Shown here: positions 36,846 through 45,877 of the stretch, in pieces
How the letters are laid out: each line of letters opens with the position of its first letter
Position numbering within the stretch: position 1 is the first letter of the stretch
Origin: Sulfurimonas crateris
Lineage (GTDB): Bacteria > Campylobacterota > Campylobacteria > Campylobacterales > Sulfurimonadaceae
NCBI RefSeq assembly: GCF_005217605.1
Contig: NZ_SZPX01000004.1
Location: forward strand, 176,295 to 240,294
Reading direction: 5' to 3'
DNA length: 64,000 nt
Program-made: the position numbers and the translations under genes
The notes under the pieces: generated by a model
What the model was told of the DNA's origin: nothing
What the model saw: only the letters and a program-made list of their open reading frames with translations
The model's database searches: none

Positions 36846-38363
36846 TTACGCCACTACGAAGCTAGCTTTGAACTCTTCAAGTGCTTTCAACATTAGTGCT
36901 TTAGTATCATCATCTACTTTAGAAGTACTTCTGATACTCTCAAATATTTGAGGGTAAGATGCTTCAATGAACGGATACATCTCTGCTTCAAAACGAACAA
37001 CATTTGAAGGATCCATATCATCTAAGAAACCTTCATTTCCTGCAAATATTATAAGAACTTGCTTCTCAGCAGAAAGCGGAGAGAATGGAGGCTGCTTAAG
37101 AACCTCTACCATTCTTTGTCCACGCTCTAGCTGATTACGAGAAGTCTCATCAAGATCAGATGCGAACTGAGCAAACGCTTGAAGTTCACGATACTGAGCA
37201 AGGTCAAGTCTTAAAGTACCTGCAACTTGCTTAGTTGCTTTGATCTGAGCAGCACCACCAACACGTGAAACCGAAAGACCTACGTTGATCGCAGGACGAA
37301 TACCTGAGTTGAATAGTTCAGTCTCAAGGAATATCTGACCATCTGTAATAGAGATAACGTTTGTCGGAATATACGCAGCAACGTCACCAGCTTGAGTTTC
37401 AATAATAGGAAGAGCAGTTAAAGAACCTGCACCTTTCTCATCTGAAAGCTTCGCAGCTCTCTCAAGAAGACGAGAGTGAATATAGAAAACATCACCAGGA
37501 TATGCTTCACGGCCCGGAGGACGACGAAGAATAAGTGACATCTCACGGTAAGCAACAGCGTGCTTAGTAAGGTCATCATATACGATCAGACCGTGTCTAG
37601 CGTTGTCACGGAAGTATTCACCCATAGTAACACCTGTATATGGTGCTAAGAATTGAAGCGCTGCCGCTTCAGATGCAGTAGCAGATACTATAATAGTATA
37701 CTCTAATGCACCATGCTCCTCTAAACGACGGATGATCTGTGCAACAGTCGACTCTTTTTGACCGACTGCAACATAGATACATACAACGCCGTTGCCTTTT
37801 TGGTTAATAATAGCATCAAGAGCAACAGTAGTTTTTCCAGTTTGACGGTCACCGATAATAAGCTCTCTTTGACCTCTTCCGATCGGCACAAGAGCATCAA
37901 TTGCTTTAATACCTGTTGCTAATGGCTCATGAACAGATTTTCTATCCATAATACCAGGTGCTTTCTCTTCAACAAAACGAGTCTCTGTTGTCTCGATCGG
38001 ACCTTTACCGTCAATCGGCTCACCAAGAGCATTAACAACACGTCCAAGAAGTGCATCACCAACCGGAACACGAAGAAGTTTGCCTAATCTCTTAACAGAC
38101 ATGCCCTCTTTTAACATTGATCCGATTCCAAGGATAACAACACCTACAGTGCTCTCCTCAAGGTTCATTACTAAACCTCTCGTTCCCTCTTCGAACTCTA
38201 CCATCTCTCCAGCCATAACATTGCTAAGTCCGTAAACTTGAGCAACACCATCGGCATAAGAGACAATCTTACCCGTCTCATTTATATCAACACTTAGTTC
38301 AAAGTTATCGATACGCTCTTTGATTATTGAGCTGATTTCATCAGCCTGAATTTTTGCTACCAC
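36846..38363 (-). CDS. atpA: ATP synthase alpha subunit
   Basis: The alpha subunit of F1 (505 residues) has the non-catalytic nucleotide site P-loop GDRQTGKT near 170. Family segments [33 protein letters not shown] and [14 protein letters not shown] are present. The full-length N-terminus matches the delta-subunit contact. It lies 23 bases after atpH. Confidence 0.98.
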   Translation of the reverse strand: MVAKIQADEISSIIKERIDNFELSVDINETGKIVSYADGVAQVYGLSNVMAGEMVEFEEGTRGLVMNLEESTVGVVILGIGSMLKEGMSVKRLGKLLRVPVGDALLGRVVNALGEPIDGKGPIETTETRFVEEKAPGIMDRKSVHEPLATGIKAIDALVPIGRGQRELIIGDRQTGKTTVALDAIINQKGNGVVCIYVAVGQKESTVAQIIRRLEEHGALEYTIIVSATASEAAALQFLAPYTGVTMGEYFRDNARHGLIVYDDLTKHAVAYREMSLILRRPPGREAYPGDVFYIHSRLLERAAKLSDEKGAGSLTALPIIETQAGDVAAYIPTNVISITDGQIFLETELFNSGIRPAINVGLSVSRVGGAAQIKATKQVAGTLRLDLAQYRELQAFAQFASDLDETSRNQLERGQRMVEVLKQPPFSPLSAEKQVLIIFAGNEGFLDDMDPSNVVRFEAEMYPFIEASYPQIFESIRSTSKVDDDTKALMLKALEEFKASFVVA

Positions 38364-38386
38364 TACACATCTCCTCTCGTTGAAAG

Positions 38387-38920
38387 TTAAATTGCTTTTG
38401 CAATATGTTCTATAATTTGACTATTGATTCTTGATTTTGAGAAACTTATCTCAACACCTAGATCCTGCACATCCACTTTTATGCCATTAAAGCTGCTTTT
38501 TTCAAACTTTAAAGATATTTTTGAATCAAACTTGCTGCCTAAGCCGCTGCTTAAATCCTCAATAACTTTTGCTTCAATGTCGCTGTTGCTATATACGACT
38601 CCGCTATAACTCTTTGTCGTAACAGCTATATCTTTTCTAATCACCTCTGCCATTGCAGGGATGATGCTTATACGGTTATGCTCAGCTAAGAGTTTAATTA
38701 AATTATCAACATCTTCAGATTCTGCAGATTTTACTGCATCTAACAAAATCTCTGACTTTTGGCTCTTGCTAACATCAGGATTGTTGATGATTTGAATAAA
38801 CTTTTCATCTTTAAATGCTTCTGCTAAAACAGAGAATATAGAAGATATCTTCTGCATCTTCTCTATATCAGAACTTTTTTTAAGAGCTTTTATGTATCTT
38901 TTTGCAATTAACTCTTCCAT
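38387..38920 (-). CDS. atpH: ATP synthase delta subunit
   Basis: The 177-residue delta subunit joins the top of F1 to the peripheral stalk. It shows the N-terminal helical domain with [12 protein letters not shown] and the C-terminal [19 protein letters not shown] region with the strand that follows. One base separates it from atpF. The sequence is divergent, as is common for delta. Confidence 0.93.
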   Translation of the reverse strand: MEELIAKRYIKALKKSSDIEKMQKISSIFSVLAEAFKDEKFIQIINNPDVSKSQKSEILLDAVKSAESEDVDNLIKLLAEHNRISIIPAMAEVIRKDIAVTTKSYSGVVYSNSDIEAKVIEDLSSGLGSKFDSKISLKFEKSSFNGIKVDVQDLGVEISFSKSRINSQIIEHIAKAI

Positions 38921-39439
38921 CTATGCCACCTTCTTTAAGATAACATTTGCCATTGCTTCTTTGTCAAAGCTATCATCACTTTGAGCAAGCACCTCTTTGA
39001 GCGTATCTTCTACAACGCTTCTAACCATTTTTCTCTGTTCAAAATCTATTAAAACAGCTTGTTGTTTCGCTATGATCTCAATATCTGCATCACATTGAGC
39101 CATGATATTGTCATTTACGACTTTATTCTCTTTTTTTGAGCTAACAGCGAGGTCTTGAGCGAACTTCTCAGCCGCTGCGATCTTAGCCAAAGCATCTTTT
39201 TTAAGAGCTGCCGTCTCTCTTAACTTCTCTTGTACCTTTTTCATCTCGTCTGCAATAGACTGACTTCTTGATGCAAAATAGTTTTTTACAGGTTCAGCAA
39301 CAAGATACCAGATAAGCCCTGCAAACAGTATAAAGTTTACTGTTCTTTGTACTATATCGGTGCCTGCACTCTCTGCATTGCCGCTAGATGCAAATGCAAA
39401 GGTTGATATCATTAGCATAAATACTAAAACTCTACTCAC
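38921..39439 (-). CDS. atpF: ATP synthase subunit b
   Basis: This 172-residue peripheral stalk subunit has one membrane helix (about 31-50) followed by a long charged helix. Unlike most b subunits, it begins with a signal-peptide-like hydrophobic stretch (about 1-17, ending FASSG) before the membrane helix, a feature I recall for Campylobacterota. It forms a heterodimer with the b' subunit encoded next to it. Confidence 0.92.
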   Translation of the reverse strand: MSRVLVFMLMISTFAFASSGNAESAGTDIVQRTVNFILFAGLIWYLVAEPVKNYFASRSQSIADEMKKVQEKLRETAALKKDALAKIAAAEKFAQDLAVSSKKENKVVNDNIMAQCDADIEIIAKQQAVLIDFEQRKMVRSVVEDTLKEVLAQSDDSFDKEAMANVILKKVA

Positions 39440-39448
39440 ATTACATCC

Positions 39449-39871
39449 TTATATTTGACTAAATTTAGCTTTAACAGCTTCTTTGAACAGCGGGATCTGT
39501 GATTTTAAATCACTGCTTAGCTGTTCGCGAGTCTTAGCAAGCAACTGCTCAAACTCTAAGTACTGACTAGCCAGTTCAGCACGTTTTGCTTCTATCTTAC
39601 TCTCTGCTAACTCTTTAGCATCCGTAATAACCTTCTCTCTTAAGGCCGCAGCTTCCAGTTTTGCATTTGCAATTATTGATTGCGCTTTTAATTCAAGTTC
39701 TTTGATCTCTTCATCGTTTGAGCCTATTTTTTCAAGGTCTTTTTTGATGTCCTCATCTCTTTTACTCATATAAGCGAATAATGGATTGTAAAGCCAACTG
39801 TTAAGAACGACAATAAGCGTAAGAAACACGATTAATGTAGCTACGAGTAGTATCGGATTTATATCTAACAT
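39449..39871 (-). CDS. atpF': ATP synthase subunit b'
   Basis: This 140-residue second peripheral stalk subunit has an N-terminal membrane helix (about 5-27) and a long Glu/Lys/Ala-rich helix containing SIIANAKLEAAALREKVI. Two different b-type genes are typical of this phylum and of photosynthetic organisms. It is the first gene of the F1 cluster and starts behind AGGAGG and a TATAAT box. The a and c subunit genes are not in the window. Confidence 0.93.
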   Translation of the reverse strand: MLDINPILLVATLIVFLTLIVVLNSWLYNPLFAYMSKRDEDIKKDLEKIGSNDEEIKELELKAQSIIANAKLEAAALREKVITDAKELAESKIEAKRAELASQYLEFEQLLAKTREQLSSDLKSQIPLFKEAVKAKFSQI

Positions 39872-39893
39872 AGCACCTCCTAAAAGTTGCGTG

Positions 39894-39899
39894 ATTATA
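39894..39899 (-). promoter_or_regulatory. -10 box of the ATP synthase operon
   Basis: TATAAT at complement 39894-39899 lies 22 bases upstream of the b' ATG, with AGGAGG in between. No -35 is visible. The AT-rich 126-base gap that holds it separates the operon from parB. Confidence 0.6.
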
Positions 39900-39997
39900 C
39901 TATGTTAAAATTAAAAGATTTGTTAAAGTGGGGAAAAATTTAAACTTTTTTTATATTTTTTATAAAAGAATTTAAATTTATTTGGATTTTGGAAGAG

Positions 39998-40840
39998 CTA
40001 TTTGTCGAGGAGGCTTAAAAACTCTTCCAAGTGATCTTTATCGTCAAAGTCAATGGTCAGACTTTTGCTTGAACTTTTACTACTGAAACCGAGTTCTAAG
40101 AGTTTCTCTTTTATCTCTTTAAAGTCGTATGATGGAGCAGCTGTTTTCTCAGCTCCCTCTGTTTTTGAGTTTTTCATGCTCTTGATAGTTGCTTCAACTT
40201 CTCTTACGCTTAATTTCTGCCCTATAATAGAGTTGACTATAAGCTGCTGCTGCTTCTCGTCAAGCCCAACCAAAACCTTTGCATGACCAGTGCTTATCTT
40301 CTTCTCAATAAGCGCTCTTTGCGTTTTTTGCGAGAGCTGAAGAAGTCTTATGGTATTTGTAATATGGGTTCTGCTTTTATGTATTCTAGTTGAGAGCTCT
40401 TCTTGCGTAATACTGTGAAGCTTTATAAGCTCTCCGTAAGCGTGTGCAAGTTCAATAGAGTTTAGCTCATCTCTTTGAATATTCTCAATAAGAGCGAACT
40501 GTCTCATCTTCTGATCGTCGCTGTTTAAAATGATAGCGCGAATTGTTTTTAGTTTTGCAAGTTTTGATGCACGCAGTCTTCTCTCGCCGGCTATCAATAC
40601 ATAACCGTCAACATCTTCTGTAACGACTATCGGCTGGAGCAGTCCGTCATTTTTGATCGACTCGCTAAGTTCATAAAGAGAGCTCTCTTCAAAATGCTTT
40701 CTCGGTTGAAACGGATTTGGCCTAATATCTTTTAGAGGTATCTCTACAATTGAATCTTTTTGAGATACCTCATTTTCATACGCCTCATCTATCTCGCCTA
40801 AAAGTGCGCCCAATCCTCTGCCTAATTTTTGTGACTTCAT
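39998..40840 (-). CDS. parB: chromosome partitioning protein ParB
   Basis: This 280-residue DNA-binding CTPase loads ParA-driven chromosome segregation. The N-terminal LGRGLGALLGE motif is followed by the IRPNPFQPRK box, the GERRLRASKLA CTP-binding motif, and a helix-turn-helix (about 140-185) with TQEELSTRIHKSRTHITNTIRLL. It overlaps parA by four bases. No parS palindrome was seen in the window. Confidence 0.96.
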   Translation of the reverse strand: MKSQKLGRGLGALLGEIDEAYENEVSQKDSIVEIPLKDIRPNPFQPRKHFEESSLYELSESIKNDGLLQPIVVTEDVDGYVLIAGERRLRASKLAKLKTIRAIILNSDDQKMRQFALIENIQRDELNSIELAHAYGELIKLHSITQEELSTRIHKSRTHITNTIRLLQLSQKTQRALIEKKISTGHAKVLVGLDEKQQQLIVNSIIGQKLSVREVEATIKSMKNSKTEGAEKTAAPSYDFKEIKEKLLELGFSSKSSSKSLTIDFDDKDHLEEFLSLLDK

Positions 40841-41622
40841 ACTTCCATAATCGCTTGTGCTAAATTTTGATACGATATAGATCCAATGGATTTTACATCA
40901 TAGAGTATTGCAGGTTTGCCGAACGACGGTGATTCTGCAAGTTTTACGTTCCTTGGAACTACTATAATCTCTCCGTTGGCATCTTTAAAAAGTTTAGAAT
41001 CAAAATGCTGTTTCAAATCTGCAAAAACCTGTTTTGAGAGATTGTTTTGTGCGCTAAACATTGTAGGCAAAAAACCTTTGATACTAAGTTTCTGGTTTAT
41101 AGATTTTCTAACCAACTTCACGGTATTTAAAAGCTGCGCCAATCCCTCAAGCGCAAAAAATTCACACTGGATGGGTATGATTACGGAGTTTGATGCCGAG
41201 AGCGCATTTATGGTCATCGGTCCAAGTGCCGGAGGAGAGTCGATTATAATGTAGTCATAATCCTTTAGGACATTTGCTATCGCTTTTTTTAGAACCAGCT
41301 CACGACCTTTTGAGTTTTGAGCATCGTAATACTCTTTTTCTATTCCTACAAGTCCTATGTTTGAAGGGGCTAGATGAAGGGTCGGGAGTTCTGATTTTAG
41401 TATGATATCTTTTAGCTTCTTTGTTCCGATGAGAACATGATAGATATTAAACTCATAATCATTTCTATGAAATCCCAAAGATGTAGTGGCATTAGCCTGC
41501 GGATCTGAGTCTATCAAGAGCACTTTTTTCTCTGCAACGGCAAGCGAGGCAGCTAGGTTTACGGCTGTTGTCGTTTTGCCCACACCACCCTTTTGATTTG
41601 CTATTACAATTACTTCACTCAT
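40837..41622 (-). CDS. parA: chromosome partitioning ATPase ParA
   Basis: This 261-residue Soj/ParA ATPase has the deviant Walker A KGGVGKTTT (about 10-18), switch I LLIDSDPQANAT and Walker B IIIDSPPALGP. It binds DNA non-specifically and pulls ParB-bound origins apart. It lies between birA (4-base overlap) and parB (4-base overlap), as in C. jejuni. Confidence 0.97.
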   Translation of the reverse strand: MSEVIVIANQKGGVGKTTTAVNLAASLAVAEKKVLLIDSDPQANATTSLGFHRNDYEFNIYHVLIGTKKLKDIILKSELPTLHLAPSNIGLVGIEKEYYDAQNSKGRELVLKKAIANVLKDYDYIIIDSPPALGPMTINALSASNSVIIPIQCEFFALEGLAQLLNTVKLVRKSINQKLSIKGFLPTMFSAQNNLSKQVFADLKQHFDSKLFKDANGEIIVVPRNVKLAESPSFGKPAILYDVKSIGSISYQNLAQAIMEV

Positions 41623-42254
41623 CTTAGACTGTATATCCTCTCTCCGTTGACTACAACAGAACCGTCACTCTCTAGCGACGCCCCTTCTAAAGAAATTCTT
41701 AAATTTTTACCATGTGTATAAAAGTTTTGATTTCTGTAAAATTCTAACTTATATTTACTAAAAACTTGCTTCCATGAACTCTTTTTTTCAAGATTTGTAA
41801 AATATCTCTCTATCAGCTCTTCTCGCTTCAAATCTACGTCCAATTTTTCAAAACTCTCAGGTGCCTCTGCTATGTTTAACCCGACTCCGCAGAGAATACT
41901 CTCTTCAACAATATTAGTGATCATACCGCCTATTTTTCGATCTTTTATATAAAAATCGTTAGGCCACTTAAGCCAGACCTTCGAGCCAAACTCTTCAAGT
42001 GTCTCTTTTAAAACATAGGAGAAATATATAGATGCGGATTCCAGTTTCAGATCTTGAGGCAACTGCTGAAGTGCAATAGAAAAAGATAAAAAGAGATTAT
42101 CTTTAACTCCGATCCAAGAGTTTTCCCTGCTCCCGACACCTGCTGTTTGAGAGTCCGCCACTACTGCGTAAGGAGAAGAGACTTTTCCCTCTTTTATCAG
42201 CTCTTTTAGATATTTTTGAGTTGAGTCCACACTCTCAAGATAGAGTATCTGCAA
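41619..42254 (-). CDS. birA: biotin-[acetyl-CoA carboxylase] ligase
   Basis: This 211-residue enzyme attaches biotin to the carrier domain of acetyl-CoA carboxylase (EC 6.3.4.15). Motifs: LESVDSTQKYL, DSQTAGVGSRENSW (biotin/AMP loop, a variant of the GRGR motif), VWLKWPNDFYIKDRKIGGM. The N-terminal repressor HTH of E. coli BirA is absent, so it is a class I ligase with catalytic function only. It overlaps fmt by 20 bases. Confidence 0.92.
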   Translation of the reverse strand: MQILYLESVDSTQKYLKELIKEGKVSSPYAVVADSQTAGVGSRENSWIGVKDNLFLSFSIALQQLPQDLKLESASIYFSYVLKETLEEFGSKVWLKWPNDFYIKDRKIGGMITNIVEESILCGVGLNIAEAPESFEKLDVDLKREELIERYFTNLEKKSSWKQVFSKYKLEFYRNQNFYTHGKNLRISLEGASLESDGSVVVNGERIYSLR

Positions 42255-43146
42255 CCCCTATCCTTTTCCCGTTTATATATGAGAGAATATCCATCTCTTT
42301 TTTTGATTCAGGCTGAACCGTATAGACTCTGATACTACCTTTTTTGCATCCGACTATAATGGAGTCTTTTTCCACTTTTAATATTTTGCCGCTCTCGTTT
42401 TGAGTCTCATTTTCCAAAAACTCTATCTTTTTGAGCTTCAGTCCGCTAGTAAGATATACTCCCGGCCATGGGGTGAATGCACGGTACTTGTTAAACAGAG
42501 TCCTTGCCTCTTCAAACTCTACCTCTCCGTCTTGTTTAGTAATTTTAGTGCAGTGAGAAGATTTTGTCTCATCCTGCTTAATAGGAGTATATTTATCAAA
42601 GTTTTGAAGCACTTCGAGAGTAAGCTCACACGCGACATCTGTCAATCTCTCAAAGAGCGACTCCGCCATCTCATTTTCGCCTACATTAATCTCTTCTATC
42701 TTGATAATACCTCCAGTATCTAACCCCTCATCCATCAGCATAGCGCTAACGCCTGTTTTCTCATCTCCATTCAGAAGAGTCTGCTGAATAGGGCTTGCTC
42801 CTCGATACTGCGGAAGTATTGAAGCATGAAGGTTTATACATGGAGCATGTTGAAGTATTTCGCGCGGAAGTATCTGACCGTAAGCTGCCACGACGATATA
42901 GTCACACTCTATCTCTTTGAGTCTCTTAACAACATCTGCATCTCTTAATCGATTTGGCTGGAAGACCTCAATGTTGTTTTGAAGCGCTATTGTCTTGACG
43001 ATCGGGGGAGTAAGGATTTTTTTGCGCCCTACCGGTTTGTCAGGCTGTGTATAGACGGCGACGACTTCGATACCGTTTGTATTAATAACTTTTTCTAAAA
43101 TACGCCCTGCATACTCAGGTGTGCCCATAAAGATTATTCTCATCAC
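42235..43146 (-). CDS. fmt: methionyl-tRNA formyltransferase
   Basis: Fmt formylates initiator Met-tRNA using 10-formyl-THF (EC 2.1.2.9). The 303-residue protein has the hydrolase-like N-terminal domain with INLHASILPQYRGASPIQ (catalytic His and folate-binding SLLP-type motif), the LMDEGLDTG segment, and the C-terminal OB-like domain with FTPWPGVYL. It overlaps both neighbours, proB and birA. Confidence 0.97.
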   Translation of the reverse strand: MMRIIFMGTPEYAGRILEKVINTNGIEVVAVYTQPDKPVGRKKILTPPIVKTIALQNNIEVFQPNRLRDADVVKRLKEIECDYIVVAAYGQILPREILQHAPCINLHASILPQYRGASPIQQTLLNGDEKTGVSAMLMDEGLDTGGIIKIEEINVGENEMAESLFERLTDVACELTLEVLQNFDKYTPIKQDETKSSHCTKITKQDGEVEFEEARTLFNKYRAFTPWPGVYLTSGLKLKKIEFLENETQNESGKILKVEKDSIIVGCKKGSIRVYTVQPESKKEMDILSYINGKRIGVADTLS

Positions 43147-43907
43147 TTCGCCTTTGTAAAAAGAGTTCCACCCTCATGTCTGTTCTGCAGCATAAGACTT
43201 TTTATGTCGCTTAAATCATATCCGCTGGTAAGGACCATATCGATTCCATGTCCCAAAAGATAATTTGCCGCTTTTAGCTTTGTCAATATTCCGCCTGTCG
43301 CAAAAGCACCGTGCGGAGTCGCCTCTTTTTCAAGCTCATTCTCATCTATACTATCTACTACTTTGAGTATTTTTGCATCTGAGAATTGTCTTGGATCTTT
43401 ATCGTAGTAAGCGTCAATATCTGAGAGTATTATTAACAGATCTGAATCGGTATGTTTTGTGATATAAGCAGAGAGCTGGTCATTGTCGCCGACAACAAGC
43501 TCTTTTGTAGATGTAGCATCATTCTCATTGACAATAGGAATGACTCCGTTTGAGAGAAGCGTATTTACCGTATCTTTGATTCTCTGTATCTCATCATCTC
43601 TTTGAAGATTTGCAGCGGTCACCAAAACCTGAGCACTCAGTACGTCATGCGCTCCAAACTTCTTGCTGTACTTGTTCATAAGTATAGGCTGTCCGATCGC
43701 TGCTAAAGCCTGCTTGTTCTGCAGTACGCTTCTATCGAGCTTTAACGCCGTATAGCCTGCGGCAACTGCGCCCGAAGAGACCAAGATCACTTCATTGCTC
43801 TCTCTTAGTTCACATAAAAAGTCAACCAGTTCTCTCATTCTTTCCAAGGCGATAGAGTCATTTTGTGTAAGAACTGCACTCCCTACTTTTACGACAACTC
43901 TTCTCAT
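43143..43907 (-). CDS. proB: glutamate 5-kinase
   Basis: This 254-residue kinase phosphorylates glutamate in the first step of proline synthesis (EC 2.7.2.11). N-terminal VVKVGSAVLTQND, LVSSGAVAAGY and IVNENDATSTKE segments mark the amino-acid kinase fold. E. coli ProB is about 370 residues with a C-terminal PUA domain; that domain is missing here, as in C. jejuni. It overlaps fmt by four bases and ends two bases from obg. Confidence 0.95.
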   Translation of the reverse strand: MRRVVVKVGSAVLTQNDSIALERMRELVDFLCELRESNEVILVSSGAVAAGYTALKLDRSVLQNKQALAAIGQPILMNKYSKKFGAHDVLSAQVLVTAANLQRDDEIQRIKDTVNTLLSNGVIPIVNENDATSTKELVVGDNDQLSAYITKHTDSDLLIILSDIDAYYDKDPRQFSDAKILKVVDSIDENELEKEATPHGAFATGGILTKLKAANYLLGHGIDMVLTSGYDLSDIKSLMLQNRHEGGTLFTKAK

Positions 43908-43909
43908 CT

Positions 43910-45016
43910 TCAGTGCTCTGATCTTTTTGATTGAACAAGTTTGAAAAGAGCATTTTTCAGAGGCTCTATATTTTTATTTGCAGCTGAAGATATTGGTGCT
44001 ACAAAATATGGAAGCTCTCTGTTATAGCCAAGCGTCTCATCTGCAGTTTTTTGAATAAAATAAGGCATTGACGCATCAAAAGCTATATCACTGCTTGTAG
44101 TAGCTTCTACACCCACTATCTCTAAAAAGCTGTTGATAAGCTCGGCTATCTCATCAAGCGAGACTACGTCGGCTCTTGTTAATGCTATTGCATATTTGCT
44201 GTGTGCGAGTTTATCCGAGAATGCCGCTACTTCCGCTTTGAGTGTCTCTATCTGCTCTCTTAGGTCTCTATATGAAGCCAAGTCCACCATAAAGAGGAGT
44301 ATCTCTGTTCTCTCAATATGTCTTAAGAACTCTATTCCAAGCCCTTTGCCCTCATGCGCTCCGCCGATGATCCCCGGAATATCCGCCATAATAAATGACT
44401 CGAAATCACCTATGTTGACCTGACCAAGCTTTGGAGTAAGTGTAGTAAACTCATAGTTTGCGATCTCTGGACGTGCATTTGAAACGGTAGAGATAAGAGT
44501 CGATTTTCCAACATTTGGAAAACCTACAAGACCGACATCGGCTATAAGTTTAAGATCAAGCTTGATCCTTCTTGTCTCGCCCTTCTCTCCCGGCTGTGCA
44601 TAGGTAGGTCTTTGGTTTGTAGATGACTTAAAGTGTGTATTTCCAAGTCCGCCTTTTCCGCCTGTTATAAATAGCTCTTCTTGCCCATCTTTTAACATAT
44701 CAAAAACGATCTCACCACTGTCCATATCGATGATCTGTGTTCCCGGAGGCACTATGACCACTTTTTTTGCACCAGACTTTCCGGTCATATTTGAGCTCTC
44801 ACCCGGAGCACCGTTATCTGCTTTTATATGCATCTTTTTTTGAAAATGAGAGAGTGTATGGGTATTGTTGTCACACTTGAACCAGATATCGCCGCCTTTG
44901 CCGCCGTCACCGCCGTTTGGACCACCGTTCACTACAAATTTTTCACGACGAAATGCAACACACCCCGGACCACCTTTGCCTGAAGAGACCGTTAGCTCTA
45001 CGCTATCTGTAAACAT
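43910..45016 (-). CDS. obg: GTPase Obg/CgtA
   Basis: This 368-residue GTPase acts in late 50S ribosome assembly. The N-terminal glycine-rich Obg fold (about 1-157) has GGPGCVAFRREKFV and GGDGGKGGDIWF. The G domain has G1 GFPNVGKST (about 166-174) and DIPGIIGGAHEGKGLG (G3 and switch II). The C-terminal Obg extension is short. A TTCG-loop stem lies between rpmA and this gene. Confidence 0.97.
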   Translation of the reverse strand: MFTDSVELTVSSGKGGPGCVAFRREKFVVNGGPNGGDGGKGGDIWFKCDNNTHTLSHFQKKMHIKADNGAPGESSNMTGKSGAKKVVIVPPGTQIIDMDSGEIVFDMLKDGQEELFITGGKGGLGNTHFKSSTNQRPTYAQPGEKGETRRIKLDLKLIADVGLVGFPNVGKSTLISTVSNARPEIANYEFTTLTPKLGQVNIGDFESFIMADIPGIIGGAHEGKGLGIEFLRHIERTEILLFMVDLASYRDLREQIETLKAEVAAFSDKLAHSKYAIALTRADVVSLDEIAELINSFLEIVGVEATTSSDIAFDASMPYFIQKTADETLGYNRELPYFVAPISSAANKNIEPLKNALFKLVQSKRSEH

Positions 45017-45124
45017 ATATTTTCCTTGATGTTTAATACTTAAGAATTTACTACTGATAATAAAAAGTAAATTGTTAAATATTTTAAATTTTCTTAGGCA
45101 GTTAACCTAATGGTGAAGTAGAAA

Positions 45125-45146
45125 TATTTGAGCCGAAGCTCAAATA
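45125..45146 (-). terminator. TTCG-loop hairpin between rpmA and obg
   Basis: On the minus strand TATTTGAGC-TTCG-GCTCAAATA forms a 9-bp perfect stem with an ultra-stable UUCG tetraloop, 10 bases after the rpmA stop. Only ATTTCT follows, so it is a weak terminator or an attenuator that lowers obg expression relative to the ribosomal genes. Confidence 0.6.
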
Positions 45147-45155
45147 GTTGTAGAA

Positions 45156-45413
45156 TTATGCAGCGGGGATTATTGAAACTTGTTGACGTTTTTTATCTTT
45201 TCTGTGAAAAGATACAACTCCATCAACCAATGCAAAAATCGTATGGTCTTTTCCCATACCGACATTTTTACCAGGGTGAACCTTAGTTCCTCTTTGGCGG
45301 ATAATGATATTACCGGCTACTACAGCCTCTCCACCGAATTTTTTTACACCTAGTCTTCTACCAGCCGAGTCACGATTATTCTGTGTACTACCTTGACCTT
45401 TCTTATGTGCCAT
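45156..45413 (-). CDS. rpmA: 50S ribosomal protein L27
   Basis: This 85-residue large-subunit protein reaches the peptidyl-transferase centre. It has the N-terminal [20 protein letters not shown] sequence, so no leader needs cleaving as in Firmicutes, and [15 protein letters not shown]. It follows rplU by 26 bases. Confidence 0.98.
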   Translation of the reverse strand: MAHKKGQGSTQNNRDSAGRRLGVKKFGGEAVVAGNIIIRQRGTKVHPGKNVGMGKDHTIFALVDGVVSFHRKDKKRQQVSIIPAA

Positions 45414-45439
45414 CTTAGATCTCCTTGAGTTTTTTTAGC

Positions 45440-45748
45440 TTATGCTGCTATATTTGTAATACGAACGCGCGTATAATCTCTTCTAAAGCCTCTTTTTACT
45501 TTAGAGTCTTTACGGCGACGCTTTTTAAAAGTCACGACTTTCTTCTCACGACCTTCATTGATAACCTCAGCAGTTACAACAGCGCCGTCTACAAATGGTG
45601 CTCCAACTTTAAGTTCGCCTGCATTAACAGCTAGAACTTCTTTAATCTCGATAGAAGCTTTAGGCTCAAGAGACATTTTATCTAATAATAAAATATCACC
45701 CTCTTGAACTTTATACTGCTTGCCACCGTTTTTGATAATTGCGTACAT
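45440..45748 (-). CDS. rplU: 50S ribosomal protein L21
   Basis: This 102-residue large-subunit protein begins [18 protein letters not shown] and ends with the basic [20 protein letters not shown] region that binds 23S rRNA. It is the first gene of the rplU-rpmA-obg group and has its own promoter and a leader of about 80 bases. Confidence 0.98.
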   Translation of the reverse strand: MYAIIKNGGKQYKVQEGDILLLDKMSLEPKASIEIKEVLAVNAGELKVGAPFVDGAVVTAEVINEGREKKVVTFKKRRRKDSKVKRGFRRDYTRVRITNIAA

Positions 45749-45836
45749 CTACAATTCCTTAAATCTTTAAATACTTGGGTCCCCGTGGGTGTTTAATCTA
45801 CATTCCCATTGGTTTTGTTTCTACAAAAAGTTCGGA

Positions 45837-45842
45837 ATTATA
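45837..45842 (-). promoter_or_regulatory. -10 box of rplU-rpmA and untranslated leader
   Basis: TATAAT at complement 45837-45842 within GAGTATAATTCCG would start transcription near 45830, leaving a leader of about 80 bases before the L21 ATG. The leader has runs of CCC and GGG that might pair, but I do not recognise a known ribosomal leader structure. Confidence 0.55.
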
Positions 45843-45877
45843 CTCTTACAAGCTTTAAGTATTGTTTAATCATAAAA

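Noticed and set aside
39872..39997. Possible parS site in the gap beside parB
   Set aside because: The gap is plain AT-rich sequence; no GTTTCAC-type palindrome is present there or elsewhere that I noticed.
45057..45110. tRNA-like or small RNA gene between rpmA and obg
   Set aside because: The sequence is AT-rich with no cloverleaf pairing or T-loop motif.
45749..45836. Riboswitch or known L21 leader structure
   Set aside because: Short G and C runs are present but I could not fold them into a convincing conserved hairpin.
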